NCBI GenBank assembly: GCA_036971475.1
Contig: JBAIZL010000001.1
Coordinates: 206,160,841-206,224,840 of the forward strand
Length of the DNA stretch: 64,000 nt
Direction: 5' to 3'
Origin: Prosapia bicincta
Lineage: Eukaryota > Arthropoda > Insecta > Hemiptera > Cercopidae
Made by a program: the position numbers and the translations under genes. The notes below the pieces were generated by a model that saw only the letters and a list, made by a program, of their open reading frames with translations, did no database searches and had not been told where the DNA came from. Shown one piece after another: positions 15,344 through 27,385 of this stretch (position 1 is the stretch's first letter; every line of letters starts with the position of its first letter).

Positions 15344-16494
15344 AGTATATTCCTAATAAGTCATTATGATCAGCGTGTTTAGAGGTGAACCTTTGGTTGA
15401 TCTTTTAGATTACGCAGGGGGCACCACGAGCAGGCGATCAACATCACCCCCCCCCCAAATAACCCTCAAATAACCCCAATGGCGTCCTAAGAGAGGGTGA
15501 CCTTGAAGTATGGAATAGCCTTAGAGAAGCCAGCACTGCTTACAGATTACCGCGAGTTTTTCCACAATTTACCAAAATCCAATTGTGGATTGAAGAACCA
15601 CAGTCAGTCGAAATCAGCATCCCTGGACGTAGAACTGAGGCAAGCAGCCCTGCATACAATCAATGAAGAGTACCCACAACCAGAATGGTTACATATATAC
15701 ACGGATGGATCTTCAATACCGGAAACAGGTGCAACAGGAGCTGCCTACTACAGTCGCAATTTTGAGGGATACCTAGCAGTGGGAACTCCCCAGACCAACT
15801 ACGATGGAGAAATAGCAGCAGCACAAGCAGCAGCCGCAGAACTAAACAAAATAGCCATTACACAGGCAGTTTTCTTCGTCGATTACAGGCGGCTATCCGT
15901 AACCTATCGCGCAATACAGATACATACTGCAAAAGAACAATGGAGACAAGAAATGCCGGGAAGACCTGGCGAATGGGGGTTGGGTTATAGCTTTACAATG
16001 GATCCCAAACCATGTTGGCATCGATGGAAATGAGAGGGCAGACTTTCTGGACAAGAAAGGCACATCCATGGCACAAACTATTTGCATGCCTTCGCTGCAA
16101 AGTACGAAAGCCCTCATCAATGCAACTATCGACCGGGCCAGCAAACTGCACCTCACACAGCAATCAGCAGAAAGAAAATGGGAAAACCTAGTCAGCACAG
16201 GGTCCATCGACCACAGACTTCCACGAGCTGTAGGCGTTGCCAAGTTCAGAATGCAAACCGGTCATGACTACCTGGCCGCCCATCTACATCGCATCGGTGG
16301 GCTCCCAACACCGGAATGCCCTCTCTGTGGACACGATACGACGGATGCGGATCATTTGATGAAGTCAGCGCGCTCGACCATTCCAGAGATGATGATGACC
16401 CACTGGTTCGGCTAAACTGGTCAGCGCGTCACCAAATGGCTCAACAGCCAAGGGTGAGCGTTGGCTAGTAAAGTGGTAAGTATATTCCTAATAA
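15344..16494 (+). mobile_element. 5'-truncated LINE insertion with 16-bp target-site duplication
   Basis: AGTATATTCCTAATAA occurs at 15344-15359 and again at 16479-16494, enclosing 1119 bases that encode the C-terminal part of a LINE ORF2. Block B2 lacks the insertion. The 3' end shows no poly-A tail; the segment ends shortly after the CCHC-like region. The direct repeat, truncation and missing counterpart together support target-primed integration. Confidence 0.8.
15497..16415 (+). pseudogene. LINE ORF2 C-terminus: RNase H and CCHC region
   Basis: The first frame (15497-16033) carries the RNase H start LHIYTDGSS and the second acidic motif around NYDGEIAAAQAAAAEL, then FFVD. A frameshift follows near 15880 and the reading continues in another frame. 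Near 15995-16045 the last RNase H motif WIPNHVGIDGNERAD is seen. The frame at 16068-16415 ends with a zinc-knuckle-like CPLCGHDTTDADHL, usual near the end of ORF2 in LINEs carrying RNase H. At least two frameshifts and a premature stop make it non-functional. Base composition is less AT-rich than its surroundings, consistent with a foreign insertion. The clade is not certain; Jockey, I or R1-like LINEs are possible. Confidence 0.85.
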
Positions 16495-16518
16495 ATAGTA
16501 AAAGTAAGTGCTACTATA

Positions 16519-16522
16519 TTAA
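16519..16522. other. Empty piggyBac target site (TTAA) in paralog B1
   Basis: The context GTGCTACTATATTAAGTAAG is continuous here. In block B2 the same context is split at TTAA by the piggyBac element at 49946-52881, with TTAA on both sides. This is the pre-insertion state. Confidence 0.9.
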
Positions 16523-18027
16523 GTAAGCGTAATATACTAATATATTTTTAAGTGTTTAAGTGTTTAAGGAAAAACTACTAGCTCAAGCAATGATGGAATC
16601 GAATGATATAAATTGTATATAATTTTAATTGAAGTAAGCATTGTTATTAGAATTTCCACAAGTAAAGAATATTTGGCTTTGTGAAATAATATGACTTTGT
16701 GTTAATGAGGAAATGTTATTTGATATTCCAATTTATACAATGTTCCAACACAATATTTACTATGATTCGAGATTTCATCCCAGTTTTATTGGTTAAAGTT
16801 GGAGATGTTTTAACATTGTAACTTGGACGCGTCCCAAAATCTAACTTTAACTTAATATAGGAAAGTTATTGGAACTAAGCCAGCGTCACATTTATTGGAA
16901 ATTCATCTATCTTGGGAATCTAAGGGTGAAAGGAAATTACTTGTTTGTATCGAGAGATGGGGACTTCGTGCAATTTTATGAATCGTGGAAATTGGTGGTT
17001 TTCTAATACTGATGCCCATGACCAGTGAAATGTTTCTCTGTGACAATCTGGCAACGATGCCTGTCATGGAAGCTTCGTGTAATGCTTACATGCTTAGACC
17101 GAATTTACATGGTGGCGGTTAGAAACAACTGTTTGTCCGCGTAGAGGATATCTCTACATCAAGTATGTAGTCCTGACCAAGCGAAGCTCCAATTTTGCCC
17201 TATTCTGAGATCGAGGAGATCTTATATACTTACCTTAGTTTTACCTAATTCCATTATCCTTCTTCCTTATCCTGAATTTTACATAGGATGATCGGATGAA
17301 CACATCTTTATATTCAGTTATAAAGCAGATCGACCTTACGTACGGAGTCTGACGTCATACCAAGCCCTCCTACAGTTTGATTTCCGTGCCTCAATTCCAT
17401 CTAAATTCGGAATTCTTTTCTACACCTGTAGGCGTTAATAACCCTACTGGTCAATCGTTTTAATGATCCAGTTTAATGGATAGATGCAAGAAAAATTTAA
17501 TTTTAATATCAAATTGGTCCAATGTGAAAAACATTTTACTGAAAATATATCAAACTAAACGGAAAGTTAGAATCTAATAGAGTGTCAAAACTGCCGGAGC
17601 TGTCGAGAGGCGTCATAAGTCGTAATGCTAGACAAAAATTGTTAGTTCTACTATAAATAACTAATTATAAGTTATGCATCATAAATTACCTATTACAGTT
17701 CACCATTCAGTATCAATGATTTATTATAATTAATGGAATTTTAATCAATAATATAAAGTCAAGGTGCAATTATTAATAACCGTTCTCATAGCAAAGGAAT
17801 GCTTTTCGTTTGAGAAAATGTACTTAGATATTACGACTTTCTGGTTAATTAGTTACTAAAATCTTTGTTTGTACTTTAAAAGATGTCAGCCGATTTGGAT
17901 TTTCAGCAGTTCAACGGGTTATCATAGACTATGAGCTTACTTTTGTATAATAGATAATTTGCCATTTTGTCAAAAGTTTAACTAAATACTGTACTACAGA
18001 TAAAAATTTGAAAAAATCAATTTTCTC

Positions 18028-18083
<56 letters not shown>

Positions 18084-18115
18084 TTGTAAACATATTTTGT
18101 TATATAATTATTTTT

Positions 18116-18157
18116 CTAAAGATGCTGGTACTGTTTTATCGGCGAAAAGCTTTGAAT
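18116..18157 (+). other. Hammerhead-like hairpin (degenerate), PLE fold-back family
   Basis: Core CTAAAGA (expected CTGAAGA), one extra base, an imperfect GCTGG/TCGGC stem (one mismatch), GAAA, then the self-complementary AAGCTT. It is a short plus-strand terminus. Confidence 0.35.
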
Positions 18158-18356
18158 AATATATGCATTAAAAGTATTCTTGTTTTTGAAATGTTTTTAA
18201 TTTATGAACTATATTACAAGAAAACATATCACCATATTTAATATATATATATATATATATATATTAAATATATTAAATATGGTGATATGTTTTCTTGTAT
18301 ATATAGTTAATAAATTAAAAATATTTCAAAAACAAAAATACTTTTAATGAATATAT

Positions 18357-18404
18357 TTATTCAAAGCTTTTCGCCGATTAAATAGTATCAGCATCTTCAG
18401 GAAA
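18357..18404 (-). other. Hammerhead-like hairpin, PLE fold-back family
   Basis: On the minus strand: CTGAAGA core, one extra T, stem GCTGA/TCGGC with loop TACTATTTAA, GAAA, AAGCTT, then U before GAATAAAT. GAATAAA can pair with the upstream T-rich strand TTTTTTC as stem I with one mismatch. Stem III is only two base pairs, so it would need a dimer to be stable. Confidence 0.45.
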
Positions 18405-18481
18405 AAAATTATCTAATAAAATACTTTTACAAAATTAAATCATATGTACTACAAAAAATCATATGTTTATAAGTATTGGAC

Positions 18482-18790
18482 TTATGTAAATTTTTCTCTA
18501 ACATCAATGACTTTATAAATATTTTGGTGCCTTGATCTCACTTGAATTTGTTCATCAATTAATTTGTCTTTAACTTTATGCTTATAAATTTCCAATGTTT
18601 CAAATATATTCATTTTTAATCCTTTATTTAATTCTTTTATTAATTTCATATTTTCTATTTCCGAAAACTCATGTGCATTATTAATACAATGCGTACCTAA
18701 ATTGGATTTGTATATGTTTGGTTTGATATAAGCGTTTAAATGCTCTTTGTATCTTTCTTTTAATTTATTTTTTGTTTGTCCTACATATAA
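18482..18790 (-). pseudogene. GIY-YIG endonuclease C-terminal part, PLE, minus arm
   Basis: The minus-strand frame reads LYVGQTKNKLKERYKEHL, then about 75 residues to an end at IDVREKFT. This is the YIG half and C-terminal tail of a PLE endonuclease. The upstream GIY half is missing because the copy breaks off at the fold-back centre near 18785. It has no frameshift where the plus arm does. Expected role: nicking target DNA during PLE insertion; here only a fragment. Confidence 0.8.
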
Positions 18791-18795
18791 ATCAA

Positions 18796-19160
18796 AATAA
18801 TATGCACGAAAGAAATGGAGTATATAATATAAAATGCCAAACTTGTAATAAATTATATGTAGGACAAACAAAAAAGAAATTAAAAGAAAGATACAAAGAG
18901 CATTTAAACGCTTATATCAAACCAAACATATACAAATCCAATTTAGCTACGCATTGTATTAATAATGGACATGAGTTTCCGGAAATAGAAAATATGAAAT
19001 TAATAAAAGAATTAAATAAGGATTAAAAATGAATATATTTGAAACATTGGAAATTTATAAGCATAAAGTTAAAGACAAATTAATTGATGAACAAATTCAA
19101 GTGAGATCAAGGCACCAAACTATTTATAAAGTCATTGATGTTATAGAAAAATTTACATAA
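18796..19160 (+). pseudogene. GIY-YIG endonuclease fragment, PLE, plus arm
   Basis: The frame around 18800-19025 reads NGVYNIKCQTCNKLYVGQT followed by KKKLKERYKEHL, giving the GIY-like (GVY) motif, the CxxC pair and the YVGQT motif of PLE endonucleases. It stops after KELNKD because one base is missing near 19021 compared with the minus arm. The remaining tail (19030-19160) continues in another frame to a terminal stop. It is part of an inverted duplication and not functional. Confidence 0.8.
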
Positions 19161-19234
19161 AGTGCAATACTTATAAACATATGATTCTTTGTAGTACATA
19201 TGATTTAATTTTGTAAAAGTATTTTATTAGATAA

Positions 19235-19290
19235 TTTTTTTCCTGAAGATGCTGATACTATTTATTCGGCGAATAGCTTTGAATAAATAT
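19235..19290 (+). other. Hammerhead-like hairpin, PLE fold-back family
   Basis: CCTGAAGAT, a stem GCTGA/TCGGC, then GAAT in place of GAAA, and AGCTTTGAATAAAT. One core base is changed compared with 18357-18404. Confidence 0.4.
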
Positions 19291-19336
19291 ATTCATTAAA
19301 AGTATTCATGTTTTTGAAATATTTTTAATTTATTAA

Positions 19337-19369
<33 letters not shown>

Positions 19370-19982
19370 TCAAATGCATACATCAAATTTATTTTTCAGT
19401 AAAAATACTAAAATAATATGTAATTTTAAAACTAAAAAATTAAATAAAATAAACTGAAAATAATATCATTTTAAAATGTAAAAGTTAAAATTAAGACGTC
19501 AGCAAATTTATCGAGTATTAACCAGCTAAGCGTAAGAAGTGAAATCAGTATTTCAATTTATTTAATCAATGATACTAAGGATAGTATCAACAAAAATTTG
19601 GTGGCTACATTTGACGCTTTAATTTTAACTATTAGTGCAATCGGAGACACTAGGGTGAAGTAATGATAGAGCCTAACTCCATAATTCGAGTTCACTGTAA
19701 ATTAATGTTAAGATCCCAATTTTGCCCCACAACCGTTCCCTACTTCTAGTCTTAAATGAATAGAACTACGTAACTAACAATTATAAGTTAACATATACGT
19801 AATATCTTCAGAAGTTAGTCTATACAATATCTGAAGTAAATTTTTATACTTTCCTTTTTTACGTTTCTAAAACGTAATTTAAATTTATGTGTTTGTTTAT
19901 AACTACAGTTTACAAAACTAGATGTAGTTTTGTGTATAAACCCTTTACTCTGAGATTAAATTATTTTGGGACCGGTGTCTGA

Positions 19983-20019
19983 ATGTGTGTGTGTGGTGTG
20001 TGTGTGTGTGTAGCGTGTA

Positions 20020-20087
<68 letters not shown>

Positions 20088-20105
20088 TGTGTGTGAGAGA
20101 GAGAG
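19983..20105. repeat. (TG)n microsatellite
   Basis: About 115 bases of TG repeat with a few interruptions (GGTG, AGCG, ATG), ending in a short GA run. Confidence 0.97.
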
Positions 20106-20348
20106 CTAGATTGTGGAGTAAGATTGTAATTTAAAAGTCCTGCTTTGAGACATTCTGTTTTATTTAATGTAAGGTTAAGTGATCCACATTATCAGTGATG
20201 CTAAATTTCATATTCGGCGCCGTGTGTTTTTTGAGGCTGGCGTTTACCAGTTTGGTCACGTGTATTACGATATTTGTTGATACAGATTTACTGACAGCAA
20301 GCTCGTTTAAAATACACGAACGTTAACATACATGAATGGTATTACCGT

Positions 20349-20376
20349 TATATATATATATATATATATATATATG
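20349..20376. repeat. (TA)n microsatellite
   Basis: About 14 TA units. The paralogous position in B2 (54066-54113) is longer, so the repeat length differs between copies. Confidence 0.9.
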
Positions 20377-21440
20377 TTAGCGTCTTAAAACTATTAAAAT
20401 TTATGAAGATGTTCATTAATAGAGCGAGAATTAATTTTATTGTCAACGCCTTTACAATTATAATTCTATTCATTTAACTTGAAATAATAACTTGAAGCTG
20501 AATGGAATAAAATTAGCACAAACATTGCGTAAAATATTAAAGGGGTTTACAAAACCCTGAATCTGTAGAGAAAAGCGACTGTTATACGGTTTACCGCAGT
20601 ACATCGAAATTTCAGAATGTTAGTCTATATTTATTCCTTGTTAAAATTTGCATAATTCTACGGAATCATTTAGGTGAGTATATTGCGGGCCACGTAACCA
20701 AATTCGAACCAAAGATCGCCCGGGATTTATGTTGTACCACCACTTTTGAAAGCATGTTACATATTCAGAATGTTCTGTACATCAACAGCATCTGCATCCG
20801 TTATGTATACATACATTTTTAGATGGTTTGTTAAATCTTACCGAAGCTAATTTATCATCAAATTTATCTAATATAAACCGTCTCATGCAAGTCAGTGTTT
20901 TGACAGTAATTATCAGGTTTTTAAGAACGTATTTATAACTCCCGCCTCGCCTATTGCGATTTCTCAAGGATGTGTACACGGTTACGTGGTCCGTACTATA
21001 CCTTCCTAATAAAGAAGTAAAGAATAATAATGCCGTGTAAGTTGCGTCTAATGTAGCTTAAAGGAGTATTACAAAGCAATACAAAACTGTTCCAGTCTCC
21101 AGTAGCTGGTTCTTTGTGCGGTAAAACTAACCTTTGGTTGCATGTTGGCGTAATTGTAACAGAAAGAAAGAACATAAGAGACCATAAGTTTCAGTTTAAA
21201 TAGCTTTCATATGTAACTACCTTTAATAAAGGTACTTTCTCTTTAAAAGTTAACTAAACCGTAATGTTGTGCCTTTTGGTTCTCTTCAAAAAACAGAAGC
21301 TAATTATAGGATGTGAAGAAGTCAAAGGCAAAGGAAGTTAGTTAAATAAAAGCTATGTTGGTAAAGGCAGACGGAAAATCATTTCTTTACAATTGGAAAG
21401 GCTTATCTAGTCCTAAAATAATTCAAGTTAAGGAAATGCT

Positions 21441-22230
21441 ACAATGTAATTACAAAAAGTAGTACTCATATTAGGGCCTATTCAATCTGAATTCATTGTT
21501 AGTATAAATGTAATTAGACTAGGATCTAATCCGGGATAGAATTTATGATAACAATTTGGTAAGGAGTACGCAACTGAAATAAGGTTGAGTACCGCTGATT
21601 TAGACCATCAGTCATCGGTCCTGATAATTTGGAATATTATCCAATTATTTGCTAAAACCACAAGGTTTTGTCAGTTTATATCTGCCAGTTCAAATATTTT
21701 TAAATTCGTGAGGCTATTTTAGACTTAACAATGACTAGTTTGGTAATTTGTAAATGCCCTAAATCTCGTGTTATATGGTCATGTATAATATATTTAAAGA
21801 TATAATAATAGTTATATGAGTATATAATGGCTATACAACACAATTAATCCTGATAAAGATTTCACAGTATGTTTTTAGATTCAGCAGACCATTTCATGCT
21901 TCCAGCCGGAGCCCCTAGTACAGCGGTGCGAGTGTTTAGTATGGTTAGCCCGAATCCTATAATAACGGTGACAGCGTTTAGTGTGGTCTCACAATCCGAA
22001 TATTGCTTTAATTTGTGACATACCGTAAACATTTCTCATAAGACGTAGTTTATCGTCGCCTTCACTTTTAGAAAAATCTCGATTTTCCTGGAGACTGTTA
22101 GCAATGTGAAATAATGGTATAGTAATTATAGTTTTGTCTCGGACTGTATTCGCAGTTAGATTGAAGCGTCATATCTTCACTCAATAGGGGAATATTTAGA
22201 TACTTTTATTCGCACCTGTACTGAATATTT
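21441..22230. other. No recognised feature
   Basis: The sequence beyond the end of block B1 shows no coding or repeat signature that I can support. Confidence 0.6.
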
Positions 22231-22245
22231 GTGTTCATCGTGTTG

Positions 22246-22790
22246 GGGTTGTAATGTCCACCCTTGCGTGTTTTATTGACTTTCGGGGAGCTTACGACAC
22301 AGTGAGCAGAAAACTCCTCTATAAAAAAATTGCCAACTACGGTGTGGCATGAAACATGTTGAACTGGATAAATCAATTTTTGAGCCAAAGATTTATAAAG
22401 GTCCGCTATGGAAACAGAAGTTCTCAGTTCCGTCAACAGAGAAGGGGAGCGGTCAGCAGTTGTACTCTTTTCAACCTTTACATGCATGATTTAATCTGCA
22501 ACATTAAGGTATATAACCCGGGAGTCGAATTACTCTGTTACGCAGATGATGCGATAATATGGGCGACCAGCAGCAATATCAACTCCTTGAAAACCAAAAT
22601 AAACGAAACATTAGGTGGACTTAAAAGATGGTGCTCCGTAAACGATATGATTATTAACGAAAACAAGACCACGGCACAGTTATTCACGCTATCAACTAAA
22701 ACTTACGATCCACAAGTAGTAATAGGGACTACTGACCTGCCAATAACGCGATTAACCAGGTACTTGGGTACTAAGAAGTAAGTGTTGGAG
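22246..22790 (+). pseudogene. LINE reverse transcriptase fragment
   Basis: The frame from about 22250 reads LACFIDFRGAYDTVSRKLL, one stop near 22350, and then an open frame of 141 codons (22356-22781). This carries RRGAVSSCTLFNLYM (the RQG..SP-like motif) and the active site LLCYADDAIIWAT, followed by MIINENKT and a terminal RYLGTKK. These match palm and thumb motifs of Jockey/R1-type LINE reverse transcriptases. Endonuclease, N-terminal and C-terminal parts are absent. It may come from the same kind of LINE as the RNase H fragment at 15.5 kb, but no overlap exists to test this. Confidence 0.85.
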
Positions 22791-23609
22791 TTGTGCACTA
22801 CCTTGTACAGCTGCTCTTTTAGTGCGCTGATGTCTTTAACGCACACAGCATCGCAAGAGCGTACAATCTGTATGAACTACTCACAGTTTTCTCGGTATGC
22901 AAGATGATACCTATCACAGAGTTAGAAAATCCTCTTCTAAAATCATCATGTTGTTATATAAGTAAACAGTATTCACGAACATGCCTTACACTTTGAAAAA
23001 GAAAAAACATGTGTAAATAATAACTTTTCACATAGTATACTCTAGTCTTTGAGGCACGATTATTTAAATCTACAAGTGTTAGTATTTGTTTCTCTCACTC
23101 ACAAGGTTATATACTGCTATTGACCTTTTAAGAGTGGCAAACGTAACATTTGAGTAGCTGCCCTTAAAGGGTGACTCAAGGAAAAGCTTTCCTCTTCACA
23201 GGGACCGGAGTCTTTATCAAATACCAAACCTAAAAACATAAAAAAATTGTATCTCTATATGAAAACAGTTGCTCTTTACTTTGAAAAAAACTGCAGTTCC
23301 ACTTTTCCCTCCCTGATCTTTTGATACGTCCCTATAAAGATAAATAAATGTATTTAAGTAATTGTGAGGTAAGATGTAGTCCCTTATTTTGAGTTTCGTG
23401 AAAGAAACTAATTATAGCTTTTCAAAATATGATTTCATGAGCGGTAGATGTTTACATTTATAAGTTTGTTTATTATTTATTATTTCCTTAGTTGTATTTT
23501 TATGACCTTAGTCTTGTATGATATTACAGTAACAATGCTTTCAGTATGGTTTAGTAGATAGCTACTCGCAGTGTTTAATCTAAAACTGCTCATTGCGTAT
23601 CATAAAATA
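22791..23609. other. No recognised feature
   Basis: AT-rich sequence with no recognisable coding region, RNA or repeat. Confidence 0.55.
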
Positions 23610-23611
23610 TA

Positions 23612-23841
23612 CCGTATACGCCAAAATAAACTGTACTGAAACTGATTCAGCTGTAGTTCCAATGGTACAACTAGAACTCTATTTGTGTTGCCTTAAATGT
23701 AACAGAGTTCATTTAGACATATTTATACCCGAGACTAAGCGATTTAGATTTTTTTTAATTGTATGCGTTTGTAAAACTATGCAAATAGATTACAATAAAA
23801 TCTTACAACTGTTTCAGTACCGTTTATTTTGGCACATACGG
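23612..23841. mobile_element. Mariner/Tc1-type MITE, 230 bp
   Basis: Terminal inverted repeats of about 33 bases (23612-23644 and 23809-23841) differ at four positions. They start CCGTATACGCC and end GGCACATACGG. TA dinucleotides flank both ends (23610-23611 and 23842-23843), the target duplication of Tc1/mariner elements. The internal 165 bases code for nothing recognisable; the 88-codon frame across it is incidental. Confidence 0.75.
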
Positions 23842-23843
23842 TA

Positions 23844-24433
23844 CCGGTACCAATTATAATATATAATTACTTATACTTTGAGTATAATCTCCAATAAACT
23901 GCTGCAGACACGACGATATAATGATATATTGCTCCGCTTTGATGTTCGAGTGGCAGGCCTTCCATTTACTTAATGACGTGATCTTAACTCTTTCCTGTGA
24001 CGCAAAGCCAGTGTTGATAGATGGGACAAGCTATAATATAAATTTAACCGAAACTTTAGCGTTAGCATTATAAAAGTTAACCCAAACGCTCTGTTAAAAA
24101 TAAGGTATTATTTTAATAATAGGACGGCGACTTAATAGGTCGTCTAATAACTAGGTCAGGGTAGTTTATTACTTCTGTGACATAATCCCTTTTTAAAATT
24201 TCGCTTTGTTGTATTTTTTTGTTATTTAAGAATGTTGAAATACATTTTACAATAATATTGTCTCTACTAAAATCTATTTTGATATTTTCTCTATAAATGT
24301 ATAACATATTTAATAATTAATTATAAAATAGCTAAAGTTTTACTACAATTTAAAAAAATGTATTTGGAATTAAGTGGATAAATAAACATTACTTTAATAA
24401 TGATTAAAAGTTTGAAGGAGATAAATAAGTAAA
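23844..24433. other. No recognised feature
   Basis: AT-rich, with only a weak open frame (24113-24307, minus) that lacks any motif. Confidence 0.55.
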
Positions 24434-24436
24434 TAA

Positions 24437-24473
<37 letters not shown>
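24434..24473. repeat. (TA)n microsatellite
   Basis: About 16 TA units after an AAATA-rich lead-in. Confidence 0.93.
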
Positions 24474-24476
<3 letters not shown>

Positions 24477-24633
24477 AAAGAGGACTAATAGCAGGAGTTA
24501 AATAAGTAAACACAACCACATAGTGAAATACCAGTGAAATGAAGTTATGTGCTAATAGATTTCTGAATTCAAAAAACTCATGATCATTGAATTAATGTCT
24601 CTAAATACACTTTGAATAATGCGTTAAATAATT

Positions 24634-24900
24634 CTTCTCTAATCCCGGTGAGGAGCAGTATTGCCCCTATCTGGCTAACTGTGGGTAAGTGTTCCCCCGC
24701 TACTTGAGAGAATGCACTGAAATGAGTGTTAGAAAGAAAGTGAGTGGCTGGATTAAGACAGAAATAGATCTTCTCTAATCCCGTTGAAGAGCAATACGTC
24801 TCCTACCCGGCTAACTGTGGGTAAGTGTTCCTCCGTACTTGAGAGAATGCACTGAAATGAGTGTCAGAAAGAAAGTGAGTCGCTTGGATAAGGAAAATAT
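24634..24900. repeat. Tandem duplication of a 136-bp unit
   Basis: Two copies (24634-24769 and 24770-about 24900) both start CTTCTCTAATCCC and share GGCTAACTGTGGGTAAGTGT and GAATGCACTGAAATGAGTGT. Differences are scattered point changes. The unit is not coding. Confidence 0.9.
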
Positions 24901-27263
24901 AGAGAGCACGAGACTCAAGCTCTTAAAAACAAACAAATAAGACTTGGGTAATGAGATACTTAGAACAGTCATAAGTTTCATCACTGGAACTGAATACAAT
25001 CCTAATAGGGTTTGCTAGAAATATTACAAACATAAACACGATCTCTAAGTTTCCATTCAGCCCTTGTATTGATGCATACACAACAAATTAACTCAAGACA
25101 CGTTCTTCTCCCCCTCCCCTGAGGAGAATTAAAGTTTTGTAATTGCCAAACTGTAATTGTACTTTTGGTCACGACTGTAGTTAAGCCTAAAACACGGTTC
25201 CAATGTTATTTACTAAATTTGTTTCTTATAATGATATCATAATTTTTTTGAATATTAAATATTTTGAAAACATATAAACATTTTTGTAATATAATTTCCC
25301 CATTTATAGAAGGATGATAAAATGTTTTAAATTTATTTTTAGAATAAAATGCTTAGACGTCGTTTTTGCTTAGTACACCTAATATTTCTTTGTTTAATAT
25401 TAATTCTGAAATAATAATTTAGTTTCTCGTAGATAAGCGTACACGTTTAAATATAACTCGTAACTTTTAATAATAAACAAGTCTAAAGTAGAAATTATTT
25501 ATTTATTCAAAAACGATGTAAAAAGGGAAAATTAAAAAATATTAATGAAACAAACTTTTGTATGTTATAAATTGAACAACAAAATATAGTAACTGTTTTA
25601 AGAAAATTCCTGAATGATTTACATATTGAAATTTTTCAAAAATATTTAATTAATACGTCATCAAAATAAAACTTTGAACTTTATTCATATAAAGCGTCTT
25701 TCAAGTATCTAATAAAATAAATCTGATAATATTTTATATAAGAGAAAAAAGTAGTTTTACCTTTAAGGAAGTGATTTTTATTCATTTTGTATTTGGTTTT
25801 GAATTTCAAATATATAAATTTTGCTTAGCTTTGTATCTTTCGATAACTTTATAGCAAGAGGTTTAATTGAATTGTATCGTAAATTTTGTTTTGCTGTGGT
25901 GACATATAACGATATCAATATCATTGAAACGCGTTTGTGGTCAGTATATAGTGGTCAGTGTATTATTAAAGCCTACATTGATTTACGAAATAAATAGCTA
26001 TGAGTGTGTGCTCAATGTATTATTTCTGGTAACATTGACCATCAAACTAACTGTAATTGTTATGAGTTTGTTCTCAGTGTAATATTAAAAGCTATATTAA
26101 ATAAATATAAAATCTTACTAACCAAAATAAATAAAATCTTATTAACCACAACTTAAAAATCTTTTATTTTACTAACTTTACATATAGAAATATTTAGACT
26201 ACTTCTGAAGTATTTAGGTAAAACAAAAGATTTTATATTTTAGGTAGTTGGATTTATTTAGTCAGTTAAAACTAATTCACAGTGGTCTGGAATTCTATTA
26301 AATATCTAGGCTATACCTATCAACAGTTGTAGACAATTATGGAGAGTCTTTAAAATAAAAATAATAGTAAACAATATACAGTTTAATTTAGTTTTAATCT
26401 GCAATAATGATTGATTTTTACATGATATCCCCTTCCCATAAGGAATCTATGCAAATGTATGACACTCTAATTTAGAATGAAAAAGTGTCTTAGAAATGTT
26501 TCTCACACAAAAAAACTGTCCAGAAAGGAAAATGGTAATGATTAATAGTCCATTTCGATATAAAATATATGTTTCCTAATGTAAAATCTATATAAAGTTG
26601 TTTATACTCTCTATAAGTTAAAATAAAAAAAACATAAACGAAGGTTTGTGTTAATCTGAGTTGTTTCCATAGTTGTACAAAATAAAACTAAAGCAAAAAA
26701 AAGTTACAGCATACACATTTAACTAATACTGTATCTATCTAATGGTAGATCATGAAAAATAATGCATAAATTTAGTGACTTTTGAAAATTCATCACTGTA
26801 AAGCTTTCAATAATATTAGTATTAAAACAACTAAAAATATTGCGCTTTTTATGATCTCGGTAAGGTTTTCTATCCTCGTATTACTTTTGACTTGAACGAC
26901 TTTCAACACATGCTATATTTCCGGCACGCAAATCTCTCGGGAAAACCGAGCTGTCTTATATACACGAGCGATGAATCAAGTGTTCCACAATATAAACACG
27001 TAGAAGCATCCGGAGGGAGACGTGAGTGCGGCAACTGACGAAAGATCAACACTGTGCTTGTTGATTTACCTTTACAGTTTCAATTCCACTATAATCCTTA
27101 TAGTACTAATCAACATCAATTTCGTTTAATTTAAAATATTTAGTTTTATCATCACTGTGTTAATAAAACTAAGTTATATTCAGTAATAAATAACCAGAAC
27201 TTTGAGTAATAGCAAAAACTAATATATAGTCAGCTATTTAGCTTAATACTTCCATTAAAGTTT

Positions 27264-27385
27264 TAGTCATTTACAGTTTCCTTTATATTTTTTAAAGCTA
27301 GAGGATATTGTAACATTGTTACGTCACTTCTTCATTGATTTAGAACGGTCTTTAGAACGGTCATAAAGAAACAGTAAATGACTGA
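27264..27385. repeat. Short fold-back element, ~120 bp
   Basis: TAGTCATTTACAGTTTCCTT near 27264 and its near-complement ending near 27385 (AAGAAACAGTAAATGACT) enclose about 75 bases. It may be a MITE remnant; no target duplication is clear. Confidence 0.45.

Larger units (their letters stand above)
18000..19370. mobile_element. Penelope-like element fragments in fold-back arrangement
   Basis: Three pieces of one PLE family lie together: a short plus-strand terminal piece (about 18112-18240), a minus-strand piece (18262-18787) and a plus-strand piece (about 18852-19345). The last two form an inverted repeat of about 0.5 kb with very high similarity and a spacer of about 65 bases. TA microsatellites occur at 18033-18075, 18240-18265 and 19338-19364. 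Each arm carries a GIY-YIG remnant and a terminal hammerhead-like hairpin. Confidence 0.85.
14040..21440 (+). repeat. Paralogous block B1 (copy of 47838-54815)
   Basis: Long colinear stretches match B2 in the same orientation: 14165-14450 with 48970-49290, 16860-17290 with 53216-53650, 19855-20340 with 53705-54065, and 20820-21420 with 54235-54800. Differences are mainly insertions: LINE and PLE fragments in B1, and piggyBac plus a ~1 kb unknown segment in B2. No intact coding sequence is shared. A 91-codon frame at 14887-15162 has no recognisable product. Confidence 0.85.
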
